This document shows, piece by piece, positions 56,161 to 64,000 of a stretch of 64,000 nucleotides of DNA. How positions within the stretch are numbered: position 1 is the first letter of the stretch; each line of letters starts with the position of its first letter. The stretch is taken from assembly GCF_036503815.1 (NCBI RefSeq), contig NZ_AP027764.1, positions 1,860,001-1,924,000 of the forward strand. The letters run 5' to 3'. The DNA is from Escherichia coli (GTDB lineage: Bacteria > Pseudomonadota > Gammaproteobacteria > Enterobacterales > Enterobacteriaceae). The position numbers and the translations under genes are program-made. The notes under the pieces are model-generated. The model saw only the letters and a list, made by a program, of their open reading frames with translations, searched no databases and was not told the DNA's origin.

Positions 56161-57555
56161 ATGACAAATCTAAAAAAGCGCGAGCGAGCGAAAACCAATG
56201 CATCGTTAATCTCTATGGTGCAACGCTTTTCAGATATCACCATCATGTTTGCCGGGCTATGGCTGGTTTGCGAAGTCAGCGGACTGTCATTCCTCTACAT
56301 GCACCTGTTGGTGGCGCTGATTACGCTGGTGGTGTTCCAGATGTTGGGCGGCATCACCGATTTTTATCGCTCATGGCGTGGTGTTCGGGCAACGACAGAA
56401 TTTGCCCTGCTGCTGCAAAACTGGACCTTAAGCGTGATTTTTAGCGCCGGACTGGTGGCGTTCAACAATGATTTCGACACGCAACTGAAAATCTGGCTGG
56501 CGTGGTATGGGCTGACCAGCATCGGGTTGGTGGCGTGTCGTTCGTGTATTCGCATTGGTGCGGGCTGGTTGCGTAATCATGGCTATAACAAGCGTATGGT
56601 TGCCGTGGCGGGGGATTTAGCTGCCGGGCAAATGCTGATGGAGAGCTTCCGTAATCAGCCGTGGTTAGGGTTTGAAGTGGTGGGCGTTTACCACGACCCA
56701 AAACCGGGCGGCGTTTCTAACGACTGGGCGGGCAATCTGCAACAGCTGGTCGAGGATGCAAAAGCGGGCAAGATTCACAACGTCTATATCGCGATGCAAA
56801 TGTGCGACGGCGCACGAGTGAAAAAACTGGTCCATCAACTGGCGGACACCACCTGTTCGGTGCTGCTGATCCCCGACGTCTTTACCTTCAACATTCTCCA
56901 TTCACGCCTCGAAGAGATGAACGGCGTTCCGGTGGTGCCGCTGTACGACACGCCACTTTCCGGGGTTAACCGCCTGATAAAACGTGCGGAAGACATTGTG
57001 CTGGCAACGCTGATCTTGCTGCTGATCTCCCCGGTGCTGTGCTGTATTGCGCTGGCAGTGAAACTCAGTTCACCAGGGCCGGTTATTTTCCGCCAGACTC
57101 GCTACGGCATGGATGGCAAGCCGATCAAAGTGTGGAAGTTCCGTTCCATGAAAGTGATGGAGAACGACAAAGTCGTGACTCAGGCGACGCAGAACGATCC
57201 GCGCGTCACCAAAGTGGGGAACTTTCTGCGCCGCACCTCGCTGGATGAATTGCCGCAGTTTATCAATGTGCTGACCGGGGGGATGTCGATTGTGGGGCCA
57301 CGTCCGCACGCGGTGGCGCATAACGAACAATATCGCCAGCTCATTGAAGGCTACATGCTGCGCCACAAAGTGAAACCGGGCATTACCGGTTGGGCGCAGA
57401 TTAACGGCTGGCGCGGCGAAACCGACACGCTGGAGAAAATGGAAAAACGCGTCGAGTTCGACCTTGAGTACATCCGTGAATGGAGCGTTTGGTTCGATAT
57501 CAAAATCGTTTTCCTGACGGTATTCAAAGGCTTCGTTAACAAAGCGGCATATTGA
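56161..57555 (+). CDS. wcaJ: UDP-glucose:undecaprenyl-phosphate glucose-1-phosphate transferase WcaJ
   Basis: The 464-residue product has four or so N-terminal helices and a CoA-binding-like central domain, then the catalytic bacterial sugar transferase domain (about 270-464): IKRAEDIVLATLILLL, SSPGPVIFRQTRYGMDGK, KFRSMK, RRTSLDELPQ, GPRPHA. It starts colanic acid synthesis by putting glucose 1-phosphate on the lipid carrier. Downstream of the cpsB insertion. Confidence 0.97.
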   Translation: MTNLKKRERAKTNASLISMVQRFSDITIMFAGLWLVCEVSGLSFLYMHLLVALITLVVFQMLGGITDFYRSWRGVRATTEFALLLQNWTLSVIFSAGLVAFNNDFDTQLKIWLAWYGLTSIGLVACRSCIRIGAGWLRNHGYNKRMVAVAGDLAAGQMLMESFRNQPWLGFEVVGVYHDPKPGGVSNDWAGNLQQLVEDAKAGKIHNVYIAMQMCDGARVKKLVHQLADTTCSVLLIPDVFTFNILHSRLEEMNGVPVVPLYDTPLSGVNRLIKRAEDIVLATLILLLISPVLCCIALAVKLSSPGPVIFRQTRYGMDGKPIKVWKFRSMKVMENDKVVTQATQNDPRVTKVGNFLRRTSLDELPQFINVLTGGMSIVGPRPHAVAHNEQYRQLIEGYMLRHKVKPGITGWAQINGWRGETDTLEKMEKRVEFDLEYIREWSVWFDIKIVFLTVFKGFVNKAAY

Positions 57556-57556
57556 T

Positions 57557-59035
57557 ATGAGCTTACGTGAAAAAACCATCAGCGGCGCGAAGTGGTCGGC
57601 GATTGCTACGGTGATCATCATCGGCCTCGGGCTAGTGCAGATGACCGTGCTGGCGCGGATTATCGACAACCACCAGTTCGGTTTGCTTACCGTTTCGCTG
57701 GTGATTATCGCGCTGGCAGACACGCTTTCTGACTTCGGTATCGCTAACTCGATTATTCAGCGAAAAGAAATCAGCCACCTTGAACTCACTACGCTGTACT
57801 GGCTGAACGTCGGGCTGGGGATCGTGGTGTGCGTGGCGGTGTTTTTGTTGAGTGATGCCATTGGTGACGTGCTGAATAACCCGGATCTGGCGCCGTTGAT
57901 GAAAACATTGTCGCTGGCGTTTGTGGTGATCCCCCACGGGCAACAGTTTCGCGCGTTGATGCAAAAGGAGCTGGAGTTCAACAAAATCGGCATGATCGAA
58001 ACCAGCGCGGTGCTGGCGGGCTTCACTTTTACGGTGGTTAGCGCCCATTTCTGGCCGCTGGCGATGACCGCGATCCTCGGTTATCTGGTCAATAGTGCGG
58101 TAAGAACGCTGCTGTTTGGCTACTTTGGTCGAAAAATTTATCGCCCCGGTCTGCATTTCTCGCTGGCGTCGGTGGCACCAAACTTACGTTTTGGTGCCTG
58201 GCTGACGGCGGACAGCATCATCAACTATCTCAATACCAACCTTTCAACGCTGGTGCTGGCGCGTATTCTCGGCGCGGGCGTGGCAGGGGGATACAACCTG
58301 GCGTACAACGTGGCCGTTGTGCCGCCGATGAAACTGAACCCGATCATCACCCGCGTGTTGTTTCCGGCGTTTGCCAAAATTCAGGACGACACCGAAAAGC
58401 TACGCGTTAACTTCTACAAGCTGCTGTCGGTGGTGGGGATTATCAATTTTCCGGCGCTGCTGGGGCTGATGGTGGTGTCGAATAACTTTGTACCGCTGGT
58501 CTTTGGCGAAAAGTGGAACAGCATTATTCCGGTGCTGCAATTGCTGTGTATTGTGGGGCTACTGCGCTCAGTGGGTAACCCGATTGGCTCGCTGCTGATG
58601 GCGAAAGCGCGGGTGGATATCAGCTTTAAATTCAACGTATTCAAAACCTTTCTGTTTATTCCGGCGATTGTTATTGGCGGACAGATGGCGGGTGCAATCG
58701 GCGTCACGCTTGGTTTCCTGCTGGTACAGATTATCAACACCATTCTGAGTTACTTCGTGATGATTAAACCGGTGCTCGGTTCCAGTTATCGCCAGTACAT
58801 CCTGAGTTTATGGCTGCCGTTTTATCTCTCGCTGCCAACGCTGGTGGTTAGTTATGCGCTGGGCATTGTGCTGAAAGGGCAACTGGTGCTGGGGATGTTA
58901 CTGGCGGTGCAAATTATCGCAGGCGTGCTGGCGTTTGTGGTGATGATCGTGTTGTCGCGCCATCCGCTGGTGGTGGAAGTGAAGCGTCAGTTTTGTCGCA
59001 GCGAAAAAATGAAAATGCTTTTGCGGGCCGGGTGA
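57557..59035 (+). CDS. wzxC: Colanic acid repeat-unit flippase WzxC
   Basis: The 492-residue product has about 12-14 transmembrane helices and the MOP/PST flippase start SLREKTISGAKWSAIATVI. It moves the lipid-linked repeat unit across the inner membrane. It starts one base after the wcaJ stop. Confidence 0.96.
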   Translation: MSLREKTISGAKWSAIATVIIIGLGLVQMTVLARIIDNHQFGLLTVSLVIIALADTLSDFGIANSIIQRKEISHLELTTLYWLNVGLGIVVCVAVFLLSDAIGDVLNNPDLAPLMKTLSLAFVVIPHGQQFRALMQKELEFNKIGMIETSAVLAGFTFTVVSAHFWPLAMTAILGYLVNSAVRTLLFGYFGRKIYRPGLHFSLASVAPNLRFGAWLTADSIINYLNTNLSTLVLARILGAGVAGGYNLAYNVAVVPPMKLNPIITRVLFPAFAKIQDDTEKLRVNFYKLLSVVGIINFPALLGLMVVSNNFVPLVFGEKWNSIIPVLQLLCIVGLLRSVGNPIGSLLMAKARVDISFKFNVFKTFLFIPAIVIGGQMAGAIGVTLGFLLVQIINTILSYFVMIKPVLGSSYRQYILSLWLPFYLSLPTLVVSYALGIVLKGQLVLGMLLAVQIIAGVLAFVVMIVLSRHPLVVEVKRQFCRSEKMKMLLRAG

Positions 59036-59107
59036 ATGGTTGTTTTCGGTTCCGGCAACGAACACAACAAACACAGCCTCACCTGGCATCAAATTTATGA
59101 GGAAAAA

Positions 59108-60388
59108 ATGAAATTACTGATTCTGGGCAACCACACTTGCGGCAATCGCGGCGACAGCGCCATCTTGCGCGGCCTACTTGATGCCATCAACATCCTCAAC
59201 CCTCACGCCGAAGTGGACGTAATGAGCCGCTATCCGGTCAGTTCTTCCTGGCTGCTCAACCGCCCGGTAATGGGCGATCCGCTGTTCCTGCAAATGAAAC
59301 AACACAACAGCGCGGCGGGCGTTGTCGGGCGCGTTAAAAAAGTCCTCCGTCGCCGCTATCAACACCAGGTACTGCTCTCACGCGTCACCGACACCGGCAA
59401 GCTGCGTAATATCGCCATTGCCCAGGGATTCACTGACTTTGTGCGCCTGCTGTCAGGTTACGACGCCATTATTCAGGTCGGCGGATCGTTTTTTGTCGAT
59501 CTCTACGGCGTGCCGCAGTTTGAACATGCGCTTTGCACGTTTATGGCGAAAAAGCCGCTGTTTATGATTGGTCACAGCGTCGGCCCGTTCCAGGATGAGC
59601 AATTTAACCAACTGGCAAACTACGTATTCGGGCACTGCGACGCGCTGATCCTACGCGAATCGGTCAGCCTGGATCTAATGAAACGCAGCAATATCACTAC
59701 CGCAAAAGTTGAACATGGCGTCGATACCGCGTGGCTGGTCGATCACCACACCGAAGACTTCACCGCCAGCTATGCTGTTCAACACTGGCTGGACGTAGCC
59801 GCACAGCAGAAAACGGTGGCAATTACCCTGCGCGAACTGGCACCGTTCGACAAACGTCTCGGCACCACTCAACAAGCGTATGAAAAAGCCTTTGCCGGGG
59901 TGGTCAATCGCATTCTCGATGAAGGGTATCAGGTGATTGCGCTCTCCACCTGTACGGGCATCGACAGCTATAACAAAGACGACCGCATGGTGGCGCTCAA
60001 CCTGCGTCAGCACATCAGCGATCCTGCCCGTTATCACGTGGTGATGGATGAGCTCAATGATCTGGAAATGGGCAAAATCCTCGGTGCCTGTGAACTCACC
60101 GTCGGTACGCGCCTGCACTCTGCCATTATCTCGATGAATTTCTCCACTCCGGCAATTGCCATCAACTACGAACACAAATCCGCCGGGATTATGCAGCAGC
60201 TTGGGCTACCAGAGATGGCGATTGATATCCGTCATTTATTAGACGGCAGCCTGCAAGCGATGGTTGCAGATACATTAGGCCAGCTTCCGGAGCTGAATAC
60301 ACGACTTAACGAAGCCGTCAGTCGCGAACGCCAGGCAGGAATGCAGATGGTGCAATCTGTGCTCGAGCGCATCGGGGAGGCGAAATGA
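59108..60388 (+). CDS. wcaK: Colanic acid pyruvyltransferase WcaK
   Basis: The 426-residue product is taken from the ATG at 59108 (MKLLILGNHTCGNRGDSAI) with GAGGAAA 5-6 bases before it; an in-frame start at 59036 directly after wzxC adds 24 residues not in the family. It belongs to the polysaccharide pyruvyl transferase family, with IIQVGGSFFVDLYG and GTRLHSAIISMNF motifs. It adds the pyruvate ketal to the terminal galactose. The end overlaps wcaL by 4 bases. Confidence 0.95.
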   Translation: MKLLILGNHTCGNRGDSAILRGLLDAINILNPHAEVDVMSRYPVSSSWLLNRPVMGDPLFLQMKQHNSAAGVVGRVKKVLRRRYQHQVLLSRVTDTGKLRNIAIAQGFTDFVRLLSGYDAIIQVGGSFFVDLYGVPQFEHALCTFMAKKPLFMIGHSVGPFQDEQFNQLANYVFGHCDALILRESVSLDLMKRSNITTAKVEHGVDTAWLVDHHTEDFTASYAVQHWLDVAAQQKTVAITLRELAPFDKRLGTTQQAYEKAFAGVVNRILDEGYQVIALSTCTGIDSYNKDDRMVALNLRQHISDPARYHVVMDELNDLEMGKILGACELTVGTRLHSAIISMNFSTPAIAINYEHKSAGIMQQLGLPEMAIDIRHLLDGSLQAMVADTLGQLPELNTRLNEAVSRERQAGMQMVQSVLERIGEAK

Positions 60389-61605
60389 AGGTCGGCTTCT
60401 TTTTACTTAAATTTCCGCTGTCGTCGGAAACCTTCGTTCTCAACCAAATCACTGCGTTTATTGATATGGGCTTTGAGGTGGAGATTGTCGCGCTGCAAAA
60501 AGGCGATACGCAAAACACCCACGCGGCATGGACGAAATATAACCTTGCCGCCAGAACTCGCTGGTTACAGGACGAACCACAAGGCAAAGTGGCGAAACTG
60601 CGCCACCGCGCCAGCCAGACCTTACGCGGCATTCATCGTAAAAATACCTGGCAGGCGCTCAACCTCAAACGCTATGGTGCTGAGTCGCGGAACCTGATTT
60701 TGTCTGCCATTTGCGGCCAGGTCGCAACACCATTTTATGCCGATGTCTTTATCGCTCATTTTGGCCCGGCGGGGGTAACCGCAGCAAAACTACGCGAACT
60801 GGGTGTCATTCGCGGCAAAATCGCCACTATCTTCCACGGTATTGATATCTCCAGTCGGGAAGTGCTCAACCATTACACTCCCGAATATCAACAACTGTTC
60901 CGCCGCGGCGATCTGATGCTACCAATAAGCGATCTGTGGGCCGGAAGGCTGCAAAAAATGGGCTGCCCGAGGGAAAAAATTGCCGTATCACGCATGGGTG
61001 TAGACATGACGCGCTTTAGCCCGCGTCCGGTGAAAGCGCCCGCAACACCGCTGGAGATTATTTCCGTCGCACGCTTAACCGAGAAAAAAGGCCTGCATGT
61101 GGCGATCGAAGCCTGCCGTCAGTTGAAAGAGCAGGGCGTGGCATTTCGCTATCGCATCCTCGGCATTGGCCCGTGGGAACGACGCCTGCGCACCCTCATC
61201 GAACAATATCAACTGGAAGATGTGGTAGAGATGCCGGGCTTTAAACCGAGCCACGAAGTGAAGGCGATGCTCGACGACGCGGATGTCTTCCTGTTGCCTT
61301 CGGTAACGGGTGCTGACGGTGATATGGAAGGTATTCCGGTGGCGCTAATGGAAGCGATGGCAGTCGGCATTCCGGTGGTTTCTACTCTGCATAGCGGAAT
61401 TCCGGAACTGGTGGAGGCCGATAAATCCGGCTGGCTGGTGCCTGAGAACGATGCTCGCGCACTGGCGCAGCGACTGGTGGCGTTTAGCCAACTGGATACC
61501 GACGAACTTACTACGGTTGTCAAACGTGCGCGCGAAAAAGTCGAACACGATTTTAACCAGCAGGTGATTAACCGAGAACTCGCCAGCTTGCTGCAGGCTT
61601 TATAG
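60385..61605 (+). CDS. wcaL: Colanic acid glycosyltransferase WcaL (GT4)
   Basis: The 406-residue product is a GT-B family 4 enzyme. MKVGFFLLKFPLSSETFVLN starts the acceptor domain; the donor domain has ISVARLTEKKGLHVAIEAC and the E-x7-E motif EGIPVALMEAMAVGIPVVST. It adds a galactose-type sugar of the side chain. Start overlaps wcaK. Confidence 0.96.
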   Translation: MKVGFFLLKFPLSSETFVLNQITAFIDMGFEVEIVALQKGDTQNTHAAWTKYNLAARTRWLQDEPQGKVAKLRHRASQTLRGIHRKNTWQALNLKRYGAESRNLILSAICGQVATPFYADVFIAHFGPAGVTAAKLRELGVIRGKIATIFHGIDISSREVLNHYTPEYQQLFRRGDLMLPISDLWAGRLQKMGCPREKIAVSRMGVDMTRFSPRPVKAPATPLEIISVARLTEKKGLHVAIEACRQLKEQGVAFRYRILGIGPWERRLRTLIEQYQLEDVVEMPGFKPSHEVKAMLDDADVFLLPSVTGADGDMEGIPVALMEAMAVGIPVVSTLHSGIPELVEADKSGWLVPENDARALAQRLVAFSQLDTDELTTVVKRAREKVEHDFNQQVINRELASLLQAL

Positions 61606-61615
61606 AGGAGAACGT

Positions 61616-63010
61616 ATGCCATTTAAAAAACTCTCCCGACGCACCTTCCTGACGGCAAGCTCGGCGCTTGCCTTCCTCCATACCCCTTTCGCTCGCGCAC
61701 TTCCCGCACGACAACGCGTTAATATTAACGACTACAACCCACACGACTGGATCGCCTCATTTAAACAAGCCTTCAGCGAAGGGCAAACGGTCGTCGTGCC
61801 TGCTGGATTGGTTTGTGACAATATCAATACCGGCATCTTCATCCCCCCTGGCAAAACGTTACACATCCTGGGAAGCCTGCGCGGCAACGGCAGAGGGCGA
61901 TTTGTCTTACAGGACGGCAGCCAGGTGACAGGGGAGAAGGGCGGCAGTATGCATAACATCACCCTGGATGTGCGCGGCTCTGACTGCACCATTAAAGGGC
62001 TGGCCATGAGCGGCTTTGGCCCGGTAACGCAGATTTATATTGGCGGCAAAAACAAACGGGTCATGCGCAACCTGACCATCGATAACCTCACCGTTAGCCA
62101 TGCTAATTACGCCATCTTACGGCAGGGATTTCATAATCAGATTATTGGTGCCAACATCACCAACTGTAAGTTCAGCGACTTACAGGGCGACGCTATTGAA
62201 TGGAACGTGGCGATTAACGACAGTGATATTTTGATATCCGACCATCTCATTGAGCGCATTAACTGTACCAACGGCAAAATCAACTGGGGCATCGGCATAG
62301 GCCTTGCGGGGAGTACTTACGATAATAACTACCCGGAAGACCAGGCAGTGAAAAACTTTGTCGTGGCGAATATCACGGGATCGGATTGTCGGCAGTTGAT
62401 CCATGTTGAAAATGGTAAACATTTTGTTATTCGTAATATCAAAGCCCGCAATATCACGCCGGATTTCAGTAAGAAAGCAGGTATTGATAACGCGACAGTC
62501 GCTATTTACGGTTGTGACAATTTCGTGATTGATAATATTGAAATGATTAATAGCGCCGGGATGTTAATCGGTTATGGGGTAATTAAAGGCAAATATCTCT
62601 CGATACCGCAAAATTTCCGAGTGAATAATATTCAACTGGATAATACTCATCTTGCTTATAAATTGCGCGGCATCCAAATCTCCGCCGGGAATGCCGTCTC
62701 CTTTGTGGCACTGACTAACATTGAGATGAAGCGTGCCTCGCTGGAGCTTCACAATAAACCGCAACATCTTTTTATGCGTAATATCAAGGTGATGCAGGAA
62801 TCCTCTGTTGGACCCGCATTGAGCATGAACTTCGACATGCGCAAAGACATTCGTGGCGTCTTTATGGCGAAAAAAGAAACACTGCTGTCTCTTGCAAATG
62901 TACATGCGGTGAATGAAAGAGGGCAAAGCTCCGTCGATATCGACAGGATAAATCACCATATTGTTAATGTGGAAAAGATTAACTTTAGATTGCCGGAACG
63001 GAGGGAGTAG
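61616..63010 (+). CDS. wcaM: Colanic acid biosynthesis protein WcaM, probable Tat-exported beta-helix
   Basis: The 464-residue product begins with a twin-arginine signal: LSRRTFLTASSALAFL followed by ALPAR. The rest is a right-handed parallel beta-helix (repeats such as VMRNLTIDNLTVSHANYAIL; FVVANITGSDCRQLI; NFVIDNIEMINSAG), like polysaccharide lyases or hydrolases. Its exact step is unresolved; exported, it may process or modify colanic acid. Last gene of the operon, with GAGGAG before the ATG. Confidence 0.95.
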   Translation: MPFKKLSRRTFLTASSALAFLHTPFARALPARQRVNINDYNPHDWIASFKQAFSEGQTVVVPAGLVCDNINTGIFIPPGKTLHILGSLRGNGRGRFVLQDGSQVTGEKGGSMHNITLDVRGSDCTIKGLAMSGFGPVTQIYIGGKNKRVMRNLTIDNLTVSHANYAILRQGFHNQIIGANITNCKFSDLQGDAIEWNVAINDSDILISDHLIERINCTNGKINWGIGIGLAGSTYDNNYPEDQAVKNFVVANITGSDCRQLIHVENGKHFVIRNIKARNITPDFSKKAGIDNATVAIYGCDNFVIDNIEMINSAGMLIGYGVIKGKYLSIPQNFRVNNIQLDNTHLAYKLRGIQISAGNAVSFVALTNIEMKRASLELHNKPQHLFMRNIKVMQESSVGPALSMNFDMRKDIRGVFMAKKETLLSLANVHAVNERGQSSVDIDRINHHIVNVEKINFRLPERRE

Positions 63011-63148
63011 ATTTGCGACCATTCCTGGAAAAATGGAGCCATACTTAGGAACAATGCTACTGCAATCCACAACGAAGCGGCGTAACATCACAAGTAATTC
63101 AGTAATCAATTCAGGGTAATTGATGCTGGCGAAAAAAATCGAACAAGC

Positions 63149-63154
63149 TATAAT
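63149..63154 (+). promoter_or_regulatory. Candidate -10 element for galF
   Basis: TATAAT 31 bases before the galF ATG, in the 174-base wcaM-galF gap. No good -35 is present at 16-18 bases, so this is only a candidate. Confidence 0.45.
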
Positions 63155-63184
63155 TCAGCAACCATTTTACAGGTGGATGAAATA

Positions 63185-64000
63185 ATGACGAATTTAAAAG
63201 CAGTTATTCCTGTAGCGGGTCTTGGGATGCATATGTTGCCTGCCACTAAGGCGATTCCCAAAGAGATGCTACCGATCGTCGACAAGCCAATGATTCAGTA
63301 CATTGTTGACGAGATTGTGGCTGCAGGGATCAAAGAAATCCTCCTGGTGACTCATGCGTCCAAGAACGCGGTCGAAAACCACTTCGATACCTCTTATGAA
63401 TTAGAATCTCTCCTTGAACTGCGCGTGAAGCGTCAGCTGCTGGCGGAAGTACAGTCCATCTGTCCGCCGGGCGTGACCATTATGAACGTGCGTCAGGGCG
63501 AACCTTTAGGTTTGGGCCATTCCATTTTATGTGCACGACCCGCCATTGGTGACAATCCATTTGTCGTGGTACTGCCAGACGTTGTGATTGACGACGCCAG
63601 CGCCGACCCGCTGCGCTACAACCTTGCTGCCATGATTGCGCGCTTCAACGAAACGGGCCGCAGCCAGGTGCTGGCAAAACGTATGCCGGGTGACCTCTCT
63701 GAATACTCCGTCATTCAGACTAAAGAGCCGCTGGACCGTGAGGGTAAAGTCAGCCGCATTGTTGAATTTATCGAAAAACCGGATCAGCCGCAGACGCTGG
63801 ACTCAGACATCATGGCCGTGGGCCGTTATGTGCTTTCTGCTGATATTTGGCCGGAACTGGAACGCACTCAGCCTGGTGCATGGGGACGTATTCAGCTGAC
63901 TGATGCCATTGCTGAACAGGCGAAAAAACAGTCCGTTGATGCCATGCTGATGACAGGTGATAGCTACGACTGCGGTAAAAAAATGGGTTATATGCAGGCG
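63185..64000 (+). CDS. galF: GalU-like protein GalF (partial, cut by window edge)
   Basis: 272 codons are visible of a protein of about 297 residues; the C-terminus lies beyond the window. It resembles UDP-glucose pyrophosphorylase GalU, but the nucleotide-binding loop reads GLGMHMLPATK where GalU has GTRMLPATK, losing the catalytic arginine. It is thought to modulate GalU rather than act as an efficient enzyme itself. In E. coli it marks the left border of the O-antigen cluster. AGGTGG lies 6-11 bases before the ATG. Confidence 0.96.
   Translation, partial: MTNLKAVIPVAGLGMHMLPATKAIPKEMLPIVDKPMIQYIVDEIVAAGIKEILLVTHASKNAVENHFDTSYELESLLELRVKRQLLAEVQSICPPGVTIMNVRQGEPLGLGHSILCARPAIGDNPFVVVLPDVVIDDASADPLRYNLAAMIARFNETGRSQVLAKRMPGDLSEYSVIQTKEPLDREGKVSRIVEFIEKPDQPQTLDSDIMAVGRYVLSADIWPELERTQPGAWGRIQLTDAIAEQAKKQSVDAMLMTGDSYDCGKKMGYMQA

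Noticed and set aside
59036..59107. N-terminal extension of wcaK starting directly after wzxC
   Set aside because: The 24 extra residues are not in WcaK, and a better ribosome site precedes the ATG at 59108.

Overview
The window is an Escherichia coli chromosomal segment. Gene content, order and protein sequences correspond to the 45-46 min region of K-12, from the galactitol operon end (gatD, gatR) to galF at the left edge of the O-antigen locus, written in the opposite direction to the usual K-12 map. It is not K-12 MG1655: gatR is uninterrupted, the P2-remnant genes ogrK/yegZ are missing beside cyaR, an extra three-gene patch lies between trhP and yegP, there are three ibs/sib copies instead of two, and three insertion sequences (two IS186, one IS621) plus an ERIC element are present.

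Layout. 1-3.2 kb: gatD tail, gatR, lipid kinase yegS, lipoprotein yegR. 3.5-5.1 kb: CyaR sRNA, whose 3' end forms the P2-family attachment core, and trhP. 5.3-7.4 kb: accessory patch with two exported proteins of unknown function and a CxxC gene split by an in-frame stop. 7.5-19.1 kb: yegP and the envelope-stress efflux operon mdtABCD-baeSR, read leftward under a BaeR box. 19.2-21.5 kb: tandem 328-bp repeats carrying Ibs toxin genes and antisense Sib antitoxin RNAs; the third is cut by IS186. 21.6-25.7 kb: yegL (vWA), pphC (PP2C phosphatase), yegJ, yegI (kinase), a TerY-P-like signalling triad. 25.7-34.9 kb: yegD, alkA, dgcE, udk, dcd, asmA. 35.0-36.2 kb: a complete IS621 with its bridge RNA, inserted in a REP. 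36.3-36.6 kb: a highly structured, apparently non-coding segment between mirror-image REPs. 36.7-38.3 kb: yegH. 38.4-63.0 kb: the colanic acid operon wza to wcaM, with its RcsAB box and JUMPstart/ops leader. 63.2 kb to the end: galF, cut by the window edge.

How the parts work together. gmd, fcl, cpsB and cpsG make GDP-mannose and GDP-fucose; wcaJ primes the lipid carrier; wcaA/C/E/I/L add sugars; wcaB/F acetylate; wcaK pyruvylates; wzxC flips; wcaD polymerises; wza/wzb/wzc export and regulate. An IS186 copy cuts cpsB 27 codons before its end, so the strain may be impaired in colanic acid production, through CpsB itself or through polarity on cpsG-wcaM. BaeS/BaeR sense envelope damage and switch on the MdtABC pump.

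Most notable items: (1) the intact IS621 bridge-RNA recombinase locus, whose donor and target guides can be matched to its own ends and to the reconstructed insertion site; (2) the structured RNA-like segment next to it; (3) an Ibs toxin gene whose antisense RNA has been cut from its promoter; (4) cpsB::IS186; (5) an ERIC element that rewrote the C-terminus of the Wzy-like polymerase WcaD; (6) an empty P2 attachment core inside an sRNA gene; (7) the accessory patch with a nonsense codon between two CxxC motifs. Identifications rest on reading the sequence and recalled E. coli proteins; no database search was run.
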